Shown here piece by piece: positions 58,101 through 64,000 of a stretch of DNA of 64,000 bases (position 1 is the stretch's first letter; each line of letters opens with the position of its first letter). The notes under the pieces were generated by a model. It was not told the origin of the DNA, did no database searches, and saw only the letters and a list, made by a program, of their open reading frames with translations. The stretch is from Aristolochia californica. Its lineage: Eukaryota; Streptophyta; Magnoliopsida; Piperales; Aristolochiaceae. Where the stretch lies: positions 10,191,406 through 10,255,405 of the forward strand of contig JARWKL010000007.1 in assembly GCA_029961685.1 (NCBI GenBank). The letters run 5' to 3'. Made by a program: the position numbers and the translations under genes.

Positions 58101-61100
58101 TATTAATTTGCCCATTTACACAAAATCTGAGGTAAAAATCATTGATGATTGTAAAGTGATTTATCGATCGATCAAGCGTAACGGGCTATATTTTTGTAAG
58201 AAATAACTTATGGATTGGGATTCGACACTCAACTAGAAATTCCCCCGACTCCCCCTTTTCCTGACGATTGCAAAACCTGATATATAAAAACTAGAAAGAG
58301 TTTACAATCCATAAAAGTTACAGACACTTTTTGGTATTATCTGTCTCTATGTTTGTGCATTTCCATTTTAGGTGGATACTTTTTCCTTAAATCAAAACTT
58401 GAGTTTTCACATTTCCCTATATGTAAGTAAAAAAAAATATCTGGCAAACAAATCACAACAAAATGAAAATTTTAGAGTTTATGCATGCAAAAAATTTAGA
58501 ACATCAACAAATGTAAGCAAAGAAAATTTATTCACGCACCACAAATGAATACAAAAGTTTTGATATCATAGTTTTGGAAATTCCACTAGTTCTACCATGA
58601 TTGCTTGGAATTTTATGAGAAAGAGATTTCTAATTGATCCAACACATGTTTTCAATGAGGATATACATGCTTGAAATATGTTAAAGATTCAGATGACCTA
58701 TGGATCCAAACTTCATTAAATTCTCGAGTTTGGGTGCGGCGGGATATTTACCCATGCCAAACAAGCCGTTATCTTGCCCATTTACAAAAAAACAGACTTA
58801 AAAATCATAGATGTTTGTAAAGTGATTTATTGGTCAATCATGCATAGCGGGCTATATTTTTTAAGAAATGACTTCTAGATTTGGCGTCAATACTCAGCTA
58901 AAAATTCCCTCGCCTCCTCCTTTTCCCGATGATTGCAAAACCTGATATTTAAAAACTAGACAGATTTTACAATCCCTAAAAGTTACAAACACTTTTTGGA
59001 ATTATCTCTCTCTACATTTGTGCATTCCCATTTTAGATGTATACTTATTCCTTAAATCAAAACTTGAGTTTTCACTTTTCCCTTTTTCTCTCTTAAACAA
59101 AAAAGATAAGGCAAACAGATCACAACAAAATCAAAATTTTAGAGTTTATGTATGAAAAAAATTTAGAACAACAACAAATGTAAGCAAAGACAATTTATTC
59201 ACATACCACAAATGAATACAAAAGTTCTGATATCCATCTTTTGGAAATTCCACTAGTTCAACACGGATAGCTTGTAATTTTGTAGGAAAGAGATTTCTAA
59301 TTGATCCTACACATGTTTTAAATGTGGATATGCATGTTCGAAACATGTTAAAGATGCAGATGACCTATGGATCCAAACCTCGGTAAAGTCTCAAGTTTGG
59401 GTGCGGTGGGATATTTACCAGAGCCAAACAAGCCATTTTTTTGCCCATTTACAAAATAGCTGACCTAACAATCATAGATGATTGTGAAGTGATTTATCGG
59501 TCAATCATGCGTAACGGGCTATATTTTTTTAAGAAATGACTTATGGAGTAGAGCCAACACTCAGCTAAAATTTCCCTGCCTGCCCCTCTTCCTGACGATA
59601 GCAAAACCAGATATATAAAAACTAGAAAGAGTTTAACTTCCCTTAAAGTTGTAGACACTTTTTGGAATTATCTTTCTCTACATATGTGCATTTCCATTTT
59701 AGATGTATACTTTTTCTAGAAATCAAAACTTGAGTTTTCACTTTTCCCTTTATCTCGCGTAAACAAAAAAGATAAGGCAAACAAATCAAAACAAAATGAA
59801 AATTCTAGAGTTTATTTATGCAAAAAATTTAGAACAACAACAAATGTTAGCAAAGAAAATTTATTCACATACCACGAATGAACACAAAAGTTTTGATTTC
59901 CATTTTTTGGAAATTCCACTAATTCAACCCTCATAGCTTGGAAGTTTATAAGAAAGAGATTTCTAATTGATTCTACACATGTTTTAAATGTGGATATGCA
60001 TGTTTGAAACATGTTAAAGATGCAGATGACCAATGGATCCAAACCTCATTAAATTCTTGAGTTTGGGAGCGGTGGGATATTTACTCGAGCAAAACAATCC
60101 ATTATTTTGCCCATTTACAAAAAAGTTGTCCTAACAATCATATTTGAATGTAAATTGATTATTCGATCAATCATACGAAATGGGCTATATTTTTTTAAGA
60201 AATGACTTATAGATTGGGAGTCAACACTCAACTAAAAATTCCCCCGCCTCTCCCTTTTCCCGACGATTGCAAAACCTGATATATAAAAACTAGAAGTAGT
60301 TTACAATCCCTAAAAGTTACAGACAATTTTTGGAATTATCTCTGTCTATTTTTGTGCATTTCAATTTTAGATGTATACTTTTTCTTTAAATCAAAACTTG
60401 AGTTTTGACTTTTCCCTTTATCACTCATAAAAAAAAAGACAAGGCAAATTGATCACAACAAAATGAAAATTTAAGAGTTTATATATGCAAAAAATTTAGA
60501 ACAACAACAAATGTAATCAAAGAACATTTATTCACACAACACAAATGAATCCAAAAGTTTTTATTTTCAAGTTTGAAAAATTCCACTAGTTCAACCCTAA
60601 TAGCTTGGAATTTTATAAGAAAGAGATTTCTAATTGATCCTACACATGTTTTAAATGTGGATATGCATGCTTGAAACATGTTAAAGATGCAGATGACCAA
60701 TGGATCCAAACCTCATTAAATTCTCAAGTTTGGGTGCGGTGGGAAATTTACCCGAGCCTCCCCCTTTTCCTGACGATTGCAAAACTTGATATATAAAAAC
60801 TAGAAAGAGTTTACAATCCCTAAAAGTTACAGACACTTTTTTGAATTATCTCTCTCAATATTTGTTCATTTCCATTTTAGATGTATACTTTTTCCTTAAA
60901 TCAAAACTTGAGTTTTCACTTTTCCCTTTATCTCTCGTAAACAAAAGAGATAAGGCGAACTGATCACGACAAAATGAAAATTTTAGAGTTTATGTATGGA
61001 AAAAACTTTAGTACAACAGCAAATGTAATCAAAGAAAATTTATTTATAAACCACAAATGAACACAAAAGTTTTAATATCTAAGTTTCGGAAATTCTACTT

Positions 61101-62597
61101 GTTCAACCCTGATAGCTTTGAATTTTAAAAGAAAGAGATTTCTACTTGATCCTACACATGCTTTAAATGTGGATATGAATGCTTGAAACATGTTAAAGAT
61201 GCAGATGACCTATGGATCAAAACCTCATTAAATTATCAAGTTTGGGTAAGGCGGGATATTTACTTGAGTCGAACAAGCCATTATTTTGCCCATTTACAAA
61301 AAATGTTGTCCTTACAATCATATTTGATTGTACAATGATTTATCGGTCAATCATACGTAACAGGTACTATTTTTGTAAGAAATGACTTATAGATTGGGAG
61401 TCAACACTCCGCTAAAAATTCCCACGCCTCCCTCTATTCCCAACGATTGCAAAACATGATATATAAAAAATAGAATGAGTTTACAATCCCTAAAAGTTAC
61501 AGACACTTTTTGGAATTATCTCTCTGTACATTTGTGCATTTCCTTTTAAGATGTATATTTTTTGCTAAAATCAAAACTTCAGTTTTGACTTATCCCTTTA
61601 TCTCTAGTAAAAAAAAAAAAAAGATAAGGCAAAATGATCACAAGAAAATGAAAATTTTAGAGTTTATGTATGCAAAAAATTTAGAACAACAACAAATGTA
61701 AGCAAAGAAAATTTATTCACACACCTCAAATGAACCCAAAAGTTTTGATATCCAAGTTTGGGAAATTCCACTAGTTCAACACTGATAGCTTGGAATTTTA
61801 TAAGAAAGAGATTTCTAATTGATCCTACACATGTTTTAAATGTGGATATGCATGATTGAGACATGTTAAAGATGCAGATGACCTATGGAACCAAACATCT
61901 TTAAATTCTCAAGTTTGGGTGCGGAGGGATATTTACCCGTGACAAATAAGCCATTATTCTGCCCATTTTCAATAAAGTTGACCTTAAAATTACTGATTAT
62001 TGTAAAGTTATTTATCGGTCAATCATGCTTAGCAGCTATATTTTTGTAAGAAATGACTTATGGATTGGGAGTCAACACTCAGCTAAAAATTACCTCGCCT
62101 CCCCCTTTTCTCGACGATTGCAAAACCTGATATATAAAAAATATAAAGAGTTTACAATCTCTAAAAGTTACAGATACTTTTTGGAATTATCTCTCTCTAC
62201 ATTTTTGCATTTCCATTTTAGATGTATTCGTTTTACTTAAATAAAAATTTGAGTTTTCACTTTTCCCTTTATCTCTCGTAAACAAAAAAGATAAGGCAAA
62301 CAGATCACAACAAAATAATAATTTTAGAGTTTATGTATGCAAAAAATTTAGAATAACAACAAATGTAAGCAAAGATAATTTATTCACACACCTCAAATGA
62401 ACACAAAAGTTTTGATGTCCAAGTTGAGGAAATTCCACTAGTTCAAACTTGATAGCTTAGAATTTTATAAGAAAGAGATTTCTAATTGATCCTACACATG
62501 TTTTAAATGTGGATATGCATGCTTGAAACATGTTAAAGATGCAGATGAGCTATGGATTCAAACCTCATTAAATTCTCAAATTTGGGTGCGAGGGGAA
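55120..62597. repeat. Satellite array, subfamily B, part 3
   Basis: Eleven units with the CACATGTTTTAAATGTGGAT anchor at about 55313, 55980, 56647, 57312, 57979, 58646, 59311, 59979, 60648, 61158, 61832 and 62498. Spacing is 665-669 bp except 510 bp after 60648, where about 155 bp are missing at CCCGAGCC/TCCCCCTTTT (about 60758). A 66-76-codon frame on the minus strand recurs in many units; see findings. Confidence 0.92.
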
Positions 62598-62910
62598 TGT
62601 TATGGTCCTGGGTTAAGTACCTATGTCTTCCGCTCCTAACAGGCCGGTCTTTTGGGTAGTATTGGCTAGGTGCTTAACATTTGGTATCAGAGCAGGTGCT
62701 ACGTCCTGACTTCGAGTCCCAGTGGCCGCGTGCGCAGGTGGACCGCAAGCCCCTGGCGTGACCCCTGACCCGGTCGCGTTGCTGTGTTAATGCCGCCGTG
62801 GTCGTCGGCTCGGGCGGGCGGGGTGTGATGTTATGGTCCTGGGTTAAGTACCTATGTCTTCCGCTCCTAACAGGCCGGTCTTTTGGGTAGTATTGGCTAG
62901 GTGCTTAACA
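62598..62910 (+). mobile_element. Young TRIM retrotransposon in satellite (313 bp)
   Basis: LTRs 62598-62679 and 62829-62910 are 82 bp each and identical. The primer-binding site TGGTATCAGAGC is at 62682-62693, and a G-rich tract (GGGCGGGCGGGGTGTGA) precedes the 3' LTR. A perfect 5-bp duplication GGGAA lies at 62593-62597 and 62911-62915. The interior is 149 bp, GC-rich and non-coding. Mobilisation must depend on proteins from another element. Confidence 0.96.
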
Positions 62911-64000
62911 GGGAATTTACCCGAGCCAAAAGAGCCATTATTTTGCCAAGTTACAAAAATGCTTACCTAACAATCAAAGATGATTGTAAAGTCATTTATT
63001 GGTCAATCATGTGTAACGGGCTATATGTTTGTACGAAATGACTTATGAATTTGGAAAAAAAAAATCAGCTAAAAATTCCCTTGCCACCCCCTTTTCCTGA
63101 TGATTGCGAAAGCATATATAAAAAAACTAGAAACAGTTTACAATCCCTAAAGTTATATACACTTTATTGAATTATCTTTCTCTACATTTGTGCATTTCCA
63201 TTTTAGATGTATACTTTTTCCTTAATTCAAAACTTGAGTTTTCACTTTTCCCTTTATCTCTCGTAAACAAAAAAGATAAGGCAAACTGATCACAACAAAA
63301 TGAAAATTTTAGAGTTTATGTATGCAAAAAATATAGAACAACAACAAATGTAATCAAAGAAAATCTATTTACACACCACAAATGAACACAAAAGTTTTGA
63401 TATCCAAGTTTGGGAAATTCCACTTGTTCAACCCTAATAGCTTGGAATTTTAAAAGGAAGAGATTTCTAATTGATCCTGCACATGTTTTAAATGTGAATA
63501 TAGATGCTTGAAACATGTTAAAGATGCAGATTACCTTTGGATCCAAATCTTATTAAATTCTCAAGTTTGGGTGCGGCGGGATATTTACCCGAGCCGAACA
63601 AGCCATTATTTTGCCCATTTACAAAAAAGTTATCCTAACAATAATATTTGATTGTACAGTGATTTATCAGTCAATGATACGTAACGGCTATATTTTTGTA
63701 AGAAATGACTTATAGATTGGGAGTCAACACTCAGCTAAAAATTCCACTGCCTCCCCCTTTTGCTGATGATTTCAAAACCTGATATATAAAAACTTGAAAG
63801 AGTTTACAATCCTTAAAAGTTACAGACACTTTTTGGAATTATCTCTTTCCACATTTGTGCATTTCCATTTAAGATGTATACTTTTTCCTAAAATCAAAAC
63901 TTTTGTTTTGAGTTGTCCCTTTATCTTTTGTAAACAAAAAAGATAAGGCATAGAGATCACAACAAAATGAAATTTTAGAGTGTATGTTTGATAAAGATTT
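62911..64000. repeat. Satellite array, subfamily B, part 4
   Basis: Continues the interrupted unit in phase after the TRIM, with the next anchor at about 63481, and runs off the window. Confidence 0.9.

Noticed and set aside
55120..64000. CRISPR-like array
   Set aside because: Repeats are head-to-tail units of about 665 bp without spacers, in plant nuclear DNA: satellite.

Overview
This window is nuclear DNA from a flowering plant, probably one with a large, repeat-rich genome. The evidence is a spliced plant-type NEN exonuclease gene, Ty1/copia and Ty3/gypsy retrotransposons primed by initiator-Met tRNA, TRIM elements, hAT-type ends and a long-unit satellite. The species cannot be named from the sequence.

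Layout. Positions 2-425 are an LTR fragment. Positions 437-5954 are a satellite array (subfamily A, unit about 0.68 kb). Positions 5955-13040 are a pile-up of broken copia and gypsy pieces on both strands, with a minus-strand TRIM (8915-9278) and a 96-bp palindrome. Positions 13040-18112 hold a cluster of GATC-containing motifs, a stray copy of NEN exon 3 and a 3.7-kb hAT-like element with a perfect 8-bp target duplication. An intact six-exon NEN-type DEDDh exonuclease gene (502 aa) lies at 19024-23828, tail to tail with the last two exons of a DUF3110-like gene on the minus strand (24884-25199). Positions 25641-36098 are a composite copia element bounded by about 95% identical LTRs. It carries pieces of host genes (ARF GTPase, HRQ1-type helicase, DUF1771/Smr protein), a gypsy tail and a tandem TRIM array between its integrase and reverse transcriptase. 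Positions 36170-40082 hold a duplicated sequence on both sides of a truncated hAT-like element. From about 40410 to the end runs a second satellite array (subfamily B, unit about 665 bp), interrupted by a full-length decayed copia element (42605-49298), a 3'-truncated gypsy element (50206-55119) and a very young TRIM (62598-62910).

How it works together. The only gene that looks functional is the NEN exonuclease. Everything else is parasitic or structural: satellite forms both flanks and retroelements have inserted into it and into each other. Several insertion events can be ordered from target-site duplications. The most unusual parts are the copia leader with three successive stem-loops presenting the same loop motif on different stems, the intronless multi-gene mosaic inside the same element, and the tandem TRIM array with shared LTRs and a perfect target duplication.
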